64,000 nucleotides of DNA from Lysobacterales bacterium (GTDB taxonomy: Bacteria; Pseudomonadota; Gammaproteobacteria; Xanthomonadales; Rhodanobacteraceae), in contig JADKJL010000001.1 in assembly GCA_016721015.1 (NCBI GenBank), positions 930,001 through 994,000 of the forward strand, written 5' to 3'. A program made the position numbers and the translations under genes. Positions 8,519 to 18,475 of the stretch are shown here, in pieces (position 1 is the first letter of the stretch; the number at the start of each line of letters is the position of its first letter). A model generated the notes under the pieces. The model ran no database searches. It worked only from the letters and a program-made list of their open reading frames with translations, and was not told the DNA's origin.

Positions 8519-9562
8519 ATGAATCCGAGCGCCCGTTTGCCAGCCAAGCCACTCGTCATCGCCCATCGTGGCGCCAGCGCGCTGCGCCCCGAACACACCC
8601 TTGCCGCTTATGCCAAAGGGATCGAGGACGGTGCCGACTTCATCGAGCCGGATCTCATCATGACCCGCGACGGTGTCCTCGTCGCGCGACATGAAGTCGA
8701 GTTGAGCCGCTCTACCGATGTCGCCGAGCGCGTGGAGTTCACTGCGAAACGAACGCAGAAGACCATTGATGGCGTCCTTGTTGAAGGCTGGTTCGGCAAT
8801 GATTTCACTCTGGCCGAACTGCGCCGCTTGCGCTGCCGCGAGCCACAGCCGGATCTGCGTAGTCGCGCGCACGACGGCCTGTACACAATTCCCAGTTTCG
8901 ATGAAATCATCGAACTCGCCGAGCGCGAATCGCACCGCCGCGAACGCCTGATCGGCATCATTCCGGAGATCAAGAACTCGACCTGGTTGCATTCGGCCGG
9001 CATGGATCCCGAGCACGCGATCATTGCGGCAATTGAACGTCATGACTACCTCCAGCGTGCGCCCTTCGCGATCCAGTCGTTCGAGGTATCCAATCTGCTC
9101 ACGCTGGATCGATTGATCGGCGATCGGCCCAATATTTCCCTGGTGCAACTGATCGGTGATCCCGAGCAGTCGCCGTTCGATCAGCAGGTTCAAGGCGATT
9201 CGGGGCAAACCTATGCATCGATGCTTAGCGCGACCGGCTTGCGGGAAATTTCGCACTACGCCGACGTGGTCGCCGCCCATGTCCGACGCATCCTTCCCCT
9301 CATTGCGGAGACCGGTTTGCCGGGACCCGCGGCGACCTGGGTTGCCGATGCGCGTGCACTCGGCCTGCAAGTGCACGCCTGGACCCTGCGCCCGGAAAAC
9401 CGCTTCCTGCCGCCCGCATTGCGTTGTGGCGAGGATCCGGCGCAACGCTGTGAACGAGGCTGTATCGCGGAAATGCAGGCATTGATCAAAGCGGGCGTCG
9501 TCGGACTGTTCACCGACGATCCAGCTCTCGGCCGACACGCAGTGGATGCGATCGGCACCTGA
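8519..9562 (+). CDS. Glycerophosphodiester phosphodiesterase (GlpQ type)
   Basis: The protein has 347 residues. The GDPD signature is at the N-terminus: H16-R-G-A-S with P-E-H-T ten residues later, then the metal ligands E43-P-D45 and the catalytic H58 (ARHE). The large insert after H58 (STDVAERVEF and following) and the C-terminal HAWTLRPEN match the longer GlpQ-like branch rather than short UgpQ. It hydrolyses glycerophosphodiesters to glycerol-3-phosphate and alcohol. No signal peptide follows the ATG at 8519, so it may be cytoplasmic, or the true start could lie upstream. It is divergent from the M14 peptidase gene. Confidence 0.92.
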   Translation: MNPSARLPAKPLVIAHRGASALRPEHTLAAYAKGIEDGADFIEPDLIMTRDGVLVARHEVELSRSTDVAERVEFTAKRTQKTIDGVLVEGWFGNDFTLAELRRLRCREPQPDLRSRAHDGLYTIPSFDEIIELAERESHRRERLIGIIPEIKNSTWLHSAGMDPEHAIIAAIERHDYLQRAPFAIQSFEVSNLLTLDRLIGDRPNISLVQLIGDPEQSPFDQQVQGDSGQTYASMLSATGLREISHYADVVAAHVRRILPLIAETGLPGPAATWVADARALGLQVHAWTLRPENRFLPPALRCGEDPAQRCERGCIAEMQALIKAGVVGLFTDDPALGRHAVDAIGT

Positions 9563-9692
9563 TCTCGGAATCAAATTGGATTGCCACGATCATTCCGTGA
9601 CTTTCCGCACGCGCCATGGGGCGTGGATCCGGCTCTACTCATCTGTCGGTTGATGCAGCAACAAGCCTGTTGACAGGGTCGTCCGGCCCAAA

Positions 9693-9708
9693 TACGATAT
9701 GTATCGTA
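9693..9708. promoter_or_regulatory. 16-bp palindrome, candidate operator
   Basis: TACGATA and TATCGTA flank a 2-base centre (TG) as perfect inverted arms, in an otherwise featureless spacer about 113 bases before the gene at 9821. Such a dyad could bind a dimeric repressor. No regulator gene adjoins it. Confidence 0.35.
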
Positions 9709-9820
9709 CTTTTATCAACCAATCGTCCTGTTGCTGCCGCCGCAGCTTTGGTCAGCCTGTTCCCGCATCGCATTGTCGATGAACCGCAAGGCGGGAGCTT
9801 CACATATTCTGGAGTTCAAC

Positions 9821-10300
9821 ATGTTTCGAACAATGTCGTTGGTTGCTGTAGTCCTGATGTTGGTTGCCTCGCCGCTGCTTGCCAAGCAAAAGGCGCAGGA
9901 AAATGTCGTCATCGCCGACAGCGCCGACAAGTTTGTCGTACTCGTCGAAAAGATCCGCAGCCAGATGGCGACCGGAAAGCGTTATGAGTTTCTCAGCCCT
10001 GGCGATCGCAAGCTCGTCAATCAGTCCTTGGACAAGATGGGTGCCTTGCTCGAGGCCAGTGGGTCGGTCGAGGCGATGACGATGGATGACCGTACCCGCC
10101 TGTTCAATGAGCAGGAAAGAGCCAACGGCATTCTTGCCAAGAACGCGGATGATCGCCTTGTCTGCACGCGCGTTGCGCCGACCGGCTCGCATCGCCCGGT
10201 GACCGAATGCAAGACTTATCGTGAAGTCGAGGAGACGCGCAAGAATGCGCAAACCCAGCTTCAGGAAATGACGAAGTTCCGCGGCAACCCGTCGCAGTAA
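9821..10300 (+). CDS. Secreted hypothetical protein
   Basis: The protein has 159 residues. The ATG at 9821 has a GGAG seven bases upstream and starts a clear signal peptide (LVAVVLMLVASPLLA). The mature region is charged and mostly alpha-helical by composition, with two cysteines (VCTRV and TECKTY) about 18 residues apart that could pair. The C-terminus (REVEETRKNAQTQLQEM) looks coiled. I do not recognise a family. It is a monocistronic gene followed by a good terminator. Confidence 0.7.
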   Translation: MFRTMSLVAVVLMLVASPLLAKQKAQENVVIADSADKFVVLVEKIRSQMATGKRYEFLSPGDRKLVNQSLDKMGALLEASGSVEAMTMDDRTRLFNEQERANGILAKNADDRLVCTRVAPTGSHRPVTECKTYREVEETRKNAQTQLQEMTKFRGNPSQ

Positions 10301-10340
10301 CACGGACGCGCCTTCACGCCGCTGTGGGCGGCTGGGACAC

Positions 10341-10371
10341 AAAGCCGTAGCTGAAGCTGCGGCTTTTTTTT
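10341..10371 (+). terminator. Rho-independent terminator
   Basis: AAAGCCGTAGC and GCTGCGGCTTT form a stem with one mismatch and a short GAA-type loop, running into eight consecutive Ts. It lies 40 bases after the secreted protein gene. Confidence 0.85.
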
Positions 10372-10580
10372 GGTTCATCGCAGCCTGCCGGAAAAGGCAT
10401 CCTTGATTTCAAGGAAGAAACAGGCGGAAGGCCGAATCCGCCAAGCGTGCACGCGGCAGCGTACTGCACGTCGATGCACCCTCAATCCAATGACCCAGTC
10501 CATGCATTTTCGGTGATGCCGGAACGGTCGATTTCGGAGTATGGTCAGGCGATGGTGGCCACTCTTCAAGGAATCCGCGC

Positions 10581-13500
10581 ATGGTCGTTTGGAACCGGAA
10601 TCATCTGAAACTCGCCCTTGTTGGGGCGCTGCTGGCCTCGTCGGTCGCCGTCAGCGTCAATGCCCAAGCGGTCGATCCAGTGCAACTGAACGGTCTTGAA
10701 TGGAGACTGGTTGGGCCATTTCGCGGCGGCTGGGGAACCATGGCGGCGGGTATCGCCGAGCAACCCGATACCTTTTATTTCGGCGCCGCCGGCGGCGGCG
10801 TCTGGAAGACCACCGATGCCGGTGCGACCTGGCAATCGATGTCGAACGGACTCGACGACGCGGCGATCGGGGCGATCGCTATTTCGGATTCGGATCCGCA
10901 GGTGATCTATGCCGGCAGCGGGCATCCCGAGCCACGCTACGATATCCAGTCCGGCAATGGCCTGTACAAGTCGGTTGATGGGGGTGAGCACTGGCAATTC
11001 GCGGGATTGCGTGAGACGCGCCACATCGGTGCGATTCTCGTTGACCAGAACAATCCCGATGTCGTGCTCGTCGGCGCGCTCGGCCACTGGTTTGGGCCGA
11101 ACCCGGAGCGAGGCGTCTTTCGCAGCATCGATGGCGGAAAGTCATGGAAGAAAACACTCTACGTTGACGAGCAAAGCGGCGTGGTCGATCTCGCCGTCGA
11201 CCCGGCCCAACCGAACAATATTTATGCCGCCTCATGGACAGCACGCAACTGGCCATGGCTGAGTTACTTCACGCCGATTGAAGGCGAGGGCAGTGCGATC
11301 TGGCATTCGAGCGATTCAGGCCAGACCTGGACGCGCCTGACCGGTGCAGGTTGGCCGAGCGGAAAGCTCGGCCGCATCGGAATCGGCGTGACCCATCTCA
11401 AGAACGGTGCGACACGCATTTACGCATCGATCGATTCGATCGAGCATGCAGGCTTGTATCGTTCCGATGACGGCGGCGCGCGTTGGCTGCGCGTCAACGA
11501 TGCCAGTGCGGTGGCGACCTGGTACGAGAGTCGCCTGACCGTTGCGCCGAATGATCCAGATACGCTGTACACGGTCGGTCAGTCGATTCACAAATCCATC
11601 GATGCCGGTCAGACCTTCAAAATCACCAAGGGCGCACCGGGCGGTGACGACTACCACCACATCTGGATCAACCCCAAGCATCCCGAGCGCATGGTCACGG
11701 CTGGCGACCAGGGCACGGTGGTCAGCGTCAATGGGGGAAAGACCTGGAGCGACTGGTACAACCAGCCGACCGGCCAGTTCTATCACCTCGCCACCGACAA
11801 CCGGTTCCCGTACTGGATTTATTCCGGACAGCAGGATTCGGGCACGGTCGGCATTGCCAGCCGCAGCGACTACGGCGCGATCAGCTTCCGCGACTGGCAT
11901 CCGGTGGGTGGCGACGAGCGCGATTTCGATATCCCCGATCCGCAGGACGCGAACATTGTTTTTGGCTCGGGGCTCGGCGGGCGCATCTCGCGCTGGGACT
12001 CGCGCACCGGCGAAGTGCAGAATGTGTCGCCGTGGCCGGTATCGAGCTATGGCGCGCGCGGCAGCGACGTCAAATATCGCTACACCTGGTTCACCCCGAT
12101 TGCTTTTTCCGCGCAGGCACCCTACGCGCTGTATTCCGGGGCGCAGGTGTTGTTCCGCTCGCTCGATCGCGGACAGAGCTGGCAAGTCATCAGCCCCGAC
12201 CTGACCGGCGCGAAGAGTGGATCGAAAGGTTGCGATGGCGAGGTGCCGGTGCGCAACGCGACGGTTTGCGGATTTGGTGTCATCTACGCGATCACGCCTT
12301 CACCGCACGACAACAACGAGATCTGGATCGGTACCGACAACGGGCGCGTGCAACTGACCCGCAACGCCGGCAAGGATTGGCAGGAAATCTCGCCAAAGGG
12401 TTTGCCCGACTGGGCCAAGATCAGCTCGCTCGATGTCTCCGCGCTCGATCCCGGTACCGCCTATGCGGCGATCGACAACCACCGCCAGGATGATTTCCGA
12501 CCATTGGTGATGCGTACGCACGACTATGGCAAGAGCTGGAAGTCGGTCAGCAACGGCCTGCCCGACGGGCGCTATGTCAGCGTCGTGCGGGCCGATCCGC
12601 AACGTCGCGGACTGCTCTACGCCGGCACCGACAACGGCGTCTATGTCTCGTTTGACGATGGCGATCATTGGCAGAGCCTGCAGCGCAACCTGCCCGTCGC
12701 GTGGGTGCGCGATCTCCTCGTTCACGGCAACGACCTGATTGCAGCGACCCAGGGCCGTGCGATCTGGGTACTCGATGATCTGAGTCCGCTGCGCCAGCTC
12801 GATCCCGCCAAACCCATGAGTGTTGCTTACCTGTTCGCCCCGGCAGCAGCCTATCGGGTGCGCCGTGATCAGAACAAGGACACGCCGCCACCCGCCGAAA
12901 CCGCACTCGGAACGAACCCGCCGAATGGAGCGATCATCGATTATTCGCTCCCCGAAAATGCGCACACGGTGGCGATTGAGATTCGTGATTCAAGCGGTGC
13001 TGTGCTGCGTCGCTTCGCCAGTAACGACACCTCGCCGGAGCCCGATGCCAAACCGTATTTCTCGAATGCATGGTTGCAGCCACGAACGCTTCCTGGCATC
13101 AACCGCGGCGCGCACCGCTTTGTCTGGGATCTCCGTCTCGCTCGACCGAAGGCGGTCAAGTACGACTACTCGATTGCTGCCGTGCTCGGTCAGTCGACCC
13201 CTCTGGTTCCTGATGGGGCGCTGGTGGTGCCCGGCGACTATCAGGTTGCGCTCAATGTCGATGGCAGGGAGACCCTGCAAACTCTGACAATCAAGGCTGA
13301 TCCGCGGGTTTCTACAGCGCTCGCCGATCTGGAAAAAACACTTGCATTCTGGAACACGAGCAAGCTCGAAATCGATCGTGCCTGGCTGGCGCACGGAGAG
13401 GTGGAAGCGGTGCATGAGCAGCTCGAGGCACGCATGGGTGTCAAACCGGCTTCGCTGCCCGATGACCTGCAAGCCCGGATCAAACAGTTTGAGCTGGAGC

Positions 13501-13805
13501 TTGATTCGCTGCTCAAGGACAACGGTCACGATGCTCCTTCACTGGGCACAATCAATGACGTGTTGTCCTCGCTGGCCACGGATATCGAAGCAGCCGATCG
13601 TTTGCCAACTTCGCCCCAACAAGATTTGCTGGAAGGTTATCGGGCGAAACTCGAACGCGCGATCGGTCACTGGCAGCAGCTGCGAAGCGGCAAGCTGGAA
13701 CCACTGAATTCCGCGCTCCGGGCTGCGAATATCCAGGAAGTGACTGTGCCAACAGCCGCGCAGATCGCGCTGGGTGGCGAAGCCGAATCGAAGGATCTGC
13801 CGTAA
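10581..13805 (+). CDS. Secreted BNR-repeat / sortilin-like beta-propeller protein
   Basis: The protein has 1074 residues with a signal peptide (LALVGALLASSVAVSVNAQA). The N-terminal 700 residues hold repeated Asp-box motifs (S-x-D-x-G-x-T/S-W: TTDAGATW, SVDGGEHW, SIDGGKSW, SSDSGQTW, SLDRGQSW and others) typical of VPS10/sortilin-like or photosystem-stability-factor-like propellers. After residue 720 come a beta-sandwich-like region (VWDLRLARP near 865) and a helical C-terminus of about 170 residues. Family relatives are often labelled glycosyl hydrolase, but the catalytic residues are not evident, so enzyme activity is unproven. It is a monocistronic gene flanked by terminators. Confidence 0.88.
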   Translation: MVVWNRNHLKLALVGALLASSVAVSVNAQAVDPVQLNGLEWRLVGPFRGGWGTMAAGIAEQPDTFYFGAAGGGVWKTTDAGATWQSMSNGLDDAAIGAIAISDSDPQVIYAGSGHPEPRYDIQSGNGLYKSVDGGEHWQFAGLRETRHIGAILVDQNNPDVVLVGALGHWFGPNPERGVFRSIDGGKSWKKTLYVDEQSGVVDLAVDPAQPNNIYAASWTARNWPWLSYFTPIEGEGSAIWHSSDSGQTWTRLTGAGWPSGKLGRIGIGVTHLKNGATRIYASIDSIEHAGLYRSDDGGARWLRVNDASAVATWYESRLTVAPNDPDTLYTVGQSIHKSIDAGQTFKITKGAPGGDDYHHIWINPKHPERMVTAGDQGTVVSVNGGKTWSDWYNQPTGQFYHLATDNRFPYWIYSGQQDSGTVGIASRSDYGAISFRDWHPVGGDERDFDIPDPQDANIVFGSGLGGRISRWDSRTGEVQNVSPWPVSSYGARGSDVKYRYTWFTPIAFSAQAPYALYSGAQVLFRSLDRGQSWQVISPDLTGAKSGSKGCDGEVPVRNATVCGFGVIYAITPSPHDNNEIWIGTDNGRVQLTRNAGKDWQEISPKGLPDWAKISSLDVSALDPGTAYAAIDNHRQDDFRPLVMRTHDYGKSWKSVSNGLPDGRYVSVVRADPQRRGLLYAGTDNGVYVSFDDGDHWQSLQRNLPVAWVRDLLVHGNDLIAATQGRAIWVLDDLSPLRQLDPAKPMSVAYLFAPAAAYRVRRDQNKDTPPPAETALGTNPPNGAIIDYSLPENAHTVAIEIRDSSGAVLRRFASNDTSPEPDAKPYFSNAWLQPRTLPGINRGAHRFVWDLRLARPKAVKYDYSIAAVLGQSTPLVPDGALVVPGDYQVALNVDGRETLQTLTIKADPRVSTALADLEKTLAFWNTSKLEIDRAWLAHGEVEAVHEQLEARMGVKPASLPDDLQARIKQFELELDSLLKDNGHDAPSLGTINDVLSSLATDIEAADRLPTSPQQDLLEGYRAKLERAIGHWQQLRSGKLEPLNSALRAANIQEVTVPTAAQIALGGEAESKDLP

Positions 13806-14008
13806 GCAACGCCTGACCTGCTTCCGATCGTGATTTTCTTCGGCAGGCACACTGCGAACAGGAGCCAACCTGCGGGATTGAAAACTGCAGATCGCACCTG
13901 GGCCAAGCTGAAGAGCGGGTTCGCCAGGCCGAGACGGCGGCGACGCCCGAAGGCTCTTGGGCAAGCCGCTTTGACGGTAGGGGCCTCGCCCGGATTGCGT
14001 GGCTGACT

Positions 14009-14049
14009 CGCCGCGAAACTTTCACGAAAACGTTGAAAGTTTCGCGGCG
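14009..14049. terminator. Perfect 16-bp stem-loop between convergent genes
   Basis: CGCCGCGAAACTTTCA (14009-14024) and its exact complement (14034-14049) enclose a 9-base loop. It lies between the converging propeller and FadL-like genes and probably terminates both, although there is no T-tract. Confidence 0.6.
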
Positions 14050-14060
14050 CCAATCAGACT

Positions 14061-15443
14061 CTAGAAATGGTAGACCGCCGACATGACCACCGCATTGACG
14101 CGATCCGACCACTCACCGCCGAGATCCAGTTGCAGGTGCTCGGCGATTACTGTGCCGAGTCCGAAGGTGTAGTGCGTATCTCCGCTGTCGAGATCCGCAT
14201 AGCTGTCATGGTCAGGGTCACTGAATCCACCCGCACGGATCGACAACAGGTTCATGCCCAGTATCGGTTTTTCGAACAGGAACGTCTTTTCGGCCCCAAG
14301 GTGGACTGAGTACTTTTTGCCGAGGGGGTCAATCGCTACGCTATTGCCTTGAAATGTGCCGAACAGGAAGCCGGTGGGCGATCCCTCGGGCAGTCGGCTG
14401 TAGTCGATCCGGTCGACTTGCAGCGAGAACAGCCAGGTATCGCTGGGACGCAGCGCGATGCCGGCCGAAATGATGTCGGGAAGCTCGATCTTCTGTGCGC
14501 GTTGCACCGAGCCGCCGAGCAGTTGCGCGCAGGTGTCATCGCCGGCGCAACTGGTCACATTGAGCACGCTCAACGTGTTCACCGCGTCGTATGAGCCACC
14601 TTGCTTGTAGACAAGACCGCCGGAAAATTTGCCATTCGGATTGATCAGCAAGCCCAGATTCCAGGTCAAGTCGTGATCTGATGTTTGGCTCGCGCTGCTC
14701 AGGCTGATTTCGTCGACATAGGGGCCGGCATCCGGAAAATGCACGTCGAGATCGCGGAATCCAAACACCGAGGATCGACTCAGTGAGTGATAGTCGAGGC
14801 TCGAGTATTTGAGTGAAGCGCCGATCGAGAACATGTCGCTTAGGCGATAAGCGCCGGCCAGGCCATAGGAATCCTGTTCGACATCAATAGCCGTGGAGGC
14901 CACGTAAAGGTCGTCGTATTCGGTGTTCAACGCGGCTATGTTCGAGCTTCCGGTGAGCGCACCGGAGTTCTGGTAATAGCCGGAAAGCACAAAGCGATCC
15001 ATCGGATAAACGAAGCTCGCGAAGGAAACCTTGGTATTGCTTTCCTTGTACGCGGTGATCGGGCCGGGACCCTGCGCGCCGTACAACTCGCCATCAAGCT
15101 GATTGGGATCCAGAAAGCGCGCGTTGTAACTCGCATTGCGCACATGGACGGAGACTTCCGGTCGAGTCAGGATTGTTTGGCCGGCCGGATTTGCCTCCGC
15201 GGCGGTTGCATCATCGGCGACTGCGGCAAAGGCACCGCCCAGTCCGAGCGCTCGCGCTCCGGGCGCAAGCAGGTCGAACGGAATGGCGGCCAGGTTGCCT
15301 CGACAAGCCGCGGTGTCAGGATTGTTGACGTCAAGAAAGAAATCCGCGCAGGTCACGCGAACCGGATCCTGGGCAAACGCCTGGGATGTCCAAGCGATTC
15401 CGCCGAAGATACACAACGAGGCGAGCCGATAGATTGAACGCAT
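14061..15443 (-). CDS. OmpP1/FadL-like outer-membrane barrel
   Basis: The 460-residue protein starts at the ATG at 15443, giving a signal peptide that ends at QAFAQ. The mature N-terminus has an unusual cysteine-containing segment (TCADFF, AACRG). The family signature PGARALGLGGAFAAVADDAT-A-AEANPAG follows. The rest is alternating beta strands ending in the aromatic terminus VYHF needed for barrel insertion. OmpP1/FadL proteins take up hydrophobic molecules such as fatty acids or aromatics across the outer membrane. A paralogue lies at 21618. It is divergent from the TPR-like gene at 15778. Confidence 0.85.
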   Translation of the reverse strand: MRSIYRLASLCIFGGIAWTSQAFAQDPVRVTCADFFLDVNNPDTAACRGNLAAIPFDLLAPGARALGLGGAFAAVADDATAAEANPAGQTILTRPEVSVHVRNASYNARFLDPNQLDGELYGAQGPGPITAYKESNTKVSFASFVYPMDRFVLSGYYQNSGALTGSSNIAALNTEYDDLYVASTAIDVEQDSYGLAGAYRLSDMFSIGASLKYSSLDYHSLSRSSVFGFRDLDVHFPDAGPYVDEISLSSASQTSDHDLTWNLGLLINPNGKFSGGLVYKQGGSYDAVNTLSVLNVTSCAGDDTCAQLLGGSVQRAQKIELPDIISAGIALRPSDTWLFSLQVDRIDYSRLPEGSPTGFLFGTFQGNSVAIDPLGKKYSVHLGAEKTFLFEKPILGMNLLSIRAGGFSDPDHDSYADLDSGDTHYTFGLGTVIAEHLQLDLGGEWSDRVNAVVMSAVYHF

Positions 15444-15777
15444 TTTGGTTCTCCATGAGTAAGTCAAACAGACTCGAACAGTTTCTTGATTGCTTGTGCA
15501 TCCAAATGCTTCAGGGCAAGATTTTCTGGTCGGAAGGCAGGGTGCTCCTCGCCAGCAGCGCCAGGATTCGTATGCGCCGGTCATCCTGCCTGCAACCGAC
15601 TTGCCAGGTGCAAGGCGCCGAGGGTCAGCCGGACGGGCTGATCGTGGCAATCGACCGATTGGTTCGCTAAAGCGACTTTCATTGCGCGTCCCCGCAAGAC
15701 CCCTCTGCCCGTGCGGAGTATAGTCCCGGTTGCCTGCCCGCTTTCAATGTCGACGACTCGGGCTTTGGAGGCTTGTC
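15444..15777. other. Divergent intergenic region
   Basis: This is 334 bases between the FadL-like gene and the small TPR-like gene. It must hold both promoters, but I see no convincing consensus, operator dyad or RNA structure. Confidence 0.4.
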
Positions 15778-16368
15778 ATGATTGCCACACGGAAATCCCG
15801 GTTTGCTTGTTTTTTTGGCTTTGTGCTGGCGTTTCCAGCAGCCGCAACCGGCATTGACGCAACGGCTGACCACGAGCCGCAGACGCAAACCTTCCAGTCG
15901 ATCCAACTGCTGCCACAACAAGTTGATGCGCTGCGCAATAGAGTTCTTGTCCAGTGCGGTCTGGACAGTTCCGGAAGCAGAAACGTGCTGCCCTGGTATT
16001 TCCACTTCCAGTACGGCCAGGCGTTGCTTGAGGCGGGAGATGCCAGTCGTGCGATTGTCGAGTTGAACCAGTCCATCGATCTCAGGCCCGAGCCGCGCGC
16101 ACGCAAGCGAACCTACGGCATGTGGTTTCTCGATTACCTGCCATATTTCCAGCTCGCCGAAGCGCACGCGATGATGGCCAATTGGCCGTGCGCCGAGCAT
16201 GCCATGCAACTGTCTCGAATCACCGGCGAAACCACCCTGGGTCGCATCGAACCGAATCGGATTCGTGCGCTGCAGGAAAGTATCGATCGCCATCTTGATG
16301 AGGTCGGCTCCTGCAATCTGCGCGACTATCAGGATTCCCCGTCAGCTGGCGACTCATTCGAAAGGTGA
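15778..16368 (+). CDS. Secreted TPR-like hypothetical protein
   Basis: The protein has 196 residues. The ATG at 15778 starts a signal peptide (FACFFGFVLAFPAAATG). One clear TPR-like helix pair is visible (FHFQYGQALLEAGDASRAIVE and the following LNQSIDLRP), then a second helical pair around LPYFQLAEAHAMMANWPCAEHA. Cysteines at C-G-L, P-C-A and S-C-N could form disulfides. It resembles small periplasmic scaffold proteins. The specific partner is unknown. Confidence 0.7.
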   Translation: MIATRKSRFACFFGFVLAFPAAATGIDATADHEPQTQTFQSIQLLPQQVDALRNRVLVQCGLDSSGSRNVLPWYFHFQYGQALLEAGDASRAIVELNQSIDLRPEPRARKRTYGMWFLDYLPYFQLAEAHAMMANWPCAEHAMQLSRITGETTLGRIEPNRIRALQESIDRHLDEVGSCNLRDYQDSPSAGDSFER

Positions 16369-16495
16369 GTTGCGGGTGGGATCGTTTTCCGCGATAGCAG
16401 GCAGGGAAAGCGGAACGCTGGCATGATTGGGGAATCCCGGATCCGCTCGTGCCAAGCGGGTGAAACCGCATTGCTTCAGTCAAACGGAAACCGCC

Positions 16496-17074
16496 ATGAC
16501 GATCCTTGTACTCGGCCTGCTGATCTTCCTTGGCATGCATTCGCTTCGAGTTTTCGCCAATGGCGCCCGCGAACGCATGGTCGCCCGGTTGGGACTGAAT
16601 GGCTGGAAGCTGATGTATGCGGTGATTTCGATCCTCGGGTTTGTGTTGATCGTCTGGGGTTTCGGTTTGGCCCGGCAACAGCCGGTGTCCTTGTATGTGC
16701 CACCGATGGCGTTGCGGCACGCGAATTCACTTTTCACCCTGCTCGCCTTCATCCTTGTCGTGGCCGCCTATGTACCGCGCAATCATCTCAAGGCCAGACT
16801 CGGGCATCCCATGCTGGTCGGCACCAAGCTCTGGGCGTTCGGGCATTTGCTCGCCACCGGCTTTCTTCATGATGTGATCCTGTTTGGATCATTCCTCGCC
16901 TGGGCGATCGTGCTGTTTGCGGTTTCGCGCCGGCGTGATCGCCTTGCCGGGGTCACTTATCCGGGCGGTACCTTGATTGGCGACGCCATCAGCGTCACCG
17001 TCGGCATCGCGGCCTGGGCCGGATTCGCGTTCTGGGCTCATCTGCACTGGATTGGCGTGAACCCGCTCGGCTGA
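16496..17074 (+). CDS. NnrU family membrane protein
   Basis: The protein has 192 residues and five to six membrane helices. The NnrU features are the N-terminal GLLIFLGMHSLRVF, then LGLNGWKLMYAVISILGF, and central HPMLVGTKLWAFGHLLATG. NnrU proteins were named from nitric oxide/nitrite gene clusters, and related MIR-type membrane proteins are often found without them. No denitrification gene is present here, so a role in NO metabolism should not be assumed. The ATG at 16496 gives the standard N-terminus. Confidence 0.9.
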   Translation: MTILVLGLLIFLGMHSLRVFANGARERMVARLGLNGWKLMYAVISILGFVLIVWGFGLARQQPVSLYVPPMALRHANSLFTLLAFILVVAAYVPRNHLKARLGHPMLVGTKLWAFGHLLATGFLHDVILFGSFLAWAIVLFAVSRRRDRLAGVTYPGGTLIGDAISVTVGIAAWAGFAFWAHLHWIGVNPLG

Positions 17075-17143
17075 TTGACTCAGCTCACAAATAGGCCCGA
17101 TTCGGAAAGCGATATTGGCCGTGCCGAATACTGTGGAGTCTGC

Positions 17144-18475
17144 ATGATGCGCGCAGCTGGTTTACTCCTGTTGCTCCTTGTTTCCTCGCCGCTGCCGGCG
17201 ACGACCTACCAGGTCGGCCCAGCGCGCACACATACCAATCTCAACGCGTTATTTGCTGCCGTTGATCTTGGTGCCGGCGACCTTGTCGAAGTCGATGGCG
17301 GTGTCACCTACGCCGGCGGCGTCATCGTGCCGCAGGCCGATGGTGGGGCTGCCGGCAATCCGGTTGTCATTCGCGGCATTGCCGTCGGCGGGCAAAGGCC
17401 TCGTATCGCCGGTGCCGGCAATACCGTGGAATTTCGTCAGTCCGATCATCTTGTCTTCGAGGGGTTCGACATCAGTGGCGGTACGTCCCGTTGCGTCCTG
17501 CAGGGCGCACACGATGTGACAGTGCGAGACAGCGTCATCCACGACTGTCCGGGTCACGGCATTCTCGGCACCGATCGACTTTCGGGCTCATTCACGCTCG
17601 AATATTCCGAGGTGTACAACGCCGGAAATGGAACCAACCAGCACCCGCTGTATATCCAGAGCGATGAGATTGCCCATCCTGGTTCGGTGTTCAGAATGCA
17701 ATATTGCTACATCCATGATGGCAACGGCGGCAACCTGCTCAAGAGCCGGCATGAGCGTAGCGAGATCTACTACAACTGGTTCGAAGGCGCGGCCTATCAC
17801 GAACTCGAGTTGATCGGGCCCGACGAGAACACCCAGGCGCCGGGCTGGACGCGTGATCTGGTGCGCGAGGATGCCGACGTGGTGGGCAACGTCATCATCC
17901 ACACCAATCCCTCGTTCGGATCAGTGATCCGGGTTGGCGGTGACGGCACCGGACAGAGCAAGGGTCGCACACGCTTCGTCAACAACACATTCGTCTTGTC
18001 TTCGGCGGCCGACACCACCGTGTTCCGAATTTTCGACGGCATCCAGTCGGTCGAAATGCACAACAACGTCATCGATGTCAGCGCCGGCGGCACGGCGCGC
18101 ATCGAGCGCACCGTCGAGGCGGTGTGGACAGATGGTCGCCAGATTCATGGGAGCAACAACTGGATCGAGACCGGATCGACCTTCGTGCCGCCGATGAGCG
18201 AATGGACGTCGACTCTGAGTGGAGCCAATCCCGGCTTCATCAACGCTGCATTGTTCGATCTCGCACCATTGCCGGGCAGTCCGCTGCAAGACGCCGGTGA
18301 CAATGCTCCGACCAGCGTCGTCGGATTTCCGTTTCCTGCACCGTTGTTTCCGCCGACGGGTCAGCCGCGCCGCCAATTGATGGCCCCCGGCGCGGCTCGC
18401 GTCATCGATGGCCAGATCGATATCGGGGCATTCGAGGCCAGCGGCGACCTGATATTCGCCGATGGGTTCGACTGA
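17144..18475 (+). CDS. Secreted right-handed beta-helix protein with C-terminal IFADGFD
   Basis: The protein has 443 residues. Start at 17144 (MMRAAG) gives a signal peptide ending near LPATT. Many short strand-turn repeats with V-x-G-N-x-I and N-N-T-F-V patterns (VVGNVIIHTN, FVNNTFVLSS, MHNNVIDVS) indicate a parallel beta-helix like pectate lyase or right-handed helix repeat proteins. No confident polysaccharide-lyase active site is seen. The C-terminus reads GDLIFADGFD at the very end, matching the C-termini of the secreted proteins at 38950 and 40578. Confidence 0.83.
   Translation: MMRAAGLLLLLLVSSPLPATTYQVGPARTHTNLNALFAAVDLGAGDLVEVDGGVTYAGGVIVPQADGGAAGNPVVIRGIAVGGQRPRIAGAGNTVEFRQSDHLVFEGFDISGGTSRCVLQGAHDVTVRDSVIHDCPGHGILGTDRLSGSFTLEYSEVYNAGNGTNQHPLYIQSDEIAHPGSVFRMQYCYIHDGNGGNLLKSRHERSEIYYNWFEGAAYHELELIGPDENTQAPGWTRDLVREDADVVGNVIIHTNPSFGSVIRVGGDGTGQSKGRTRFVNNTFVLSSAADTTVFRIFDGIQSVEMHNNVIDVSAGGTARIERTVEAVWTDGRQIHGSNNWIETGSTFVPPMSEWTSTLSGANPGFINAALFDLAPLPGSPLQDAGDNAPTSVVGFPFPAPLFPPTGQPRRQLMAPGAARVIDGQIDIGAFEASGDLIFADGFD
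18466..18475 (+). other. Codons of the shared C-terminal motif (IFADGFD)
   Basis: These are the last codons of the beta-helix protein. The encoded end fits D-[VL]-[IL]-[FY]-x-[DQ]-x-F-[DE], which is also found in the proteins ending at 38939, 40455 and 40578. The recurrence in different folds suggests a sorting or anchoring signal (inference). Confidence 0.5.
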
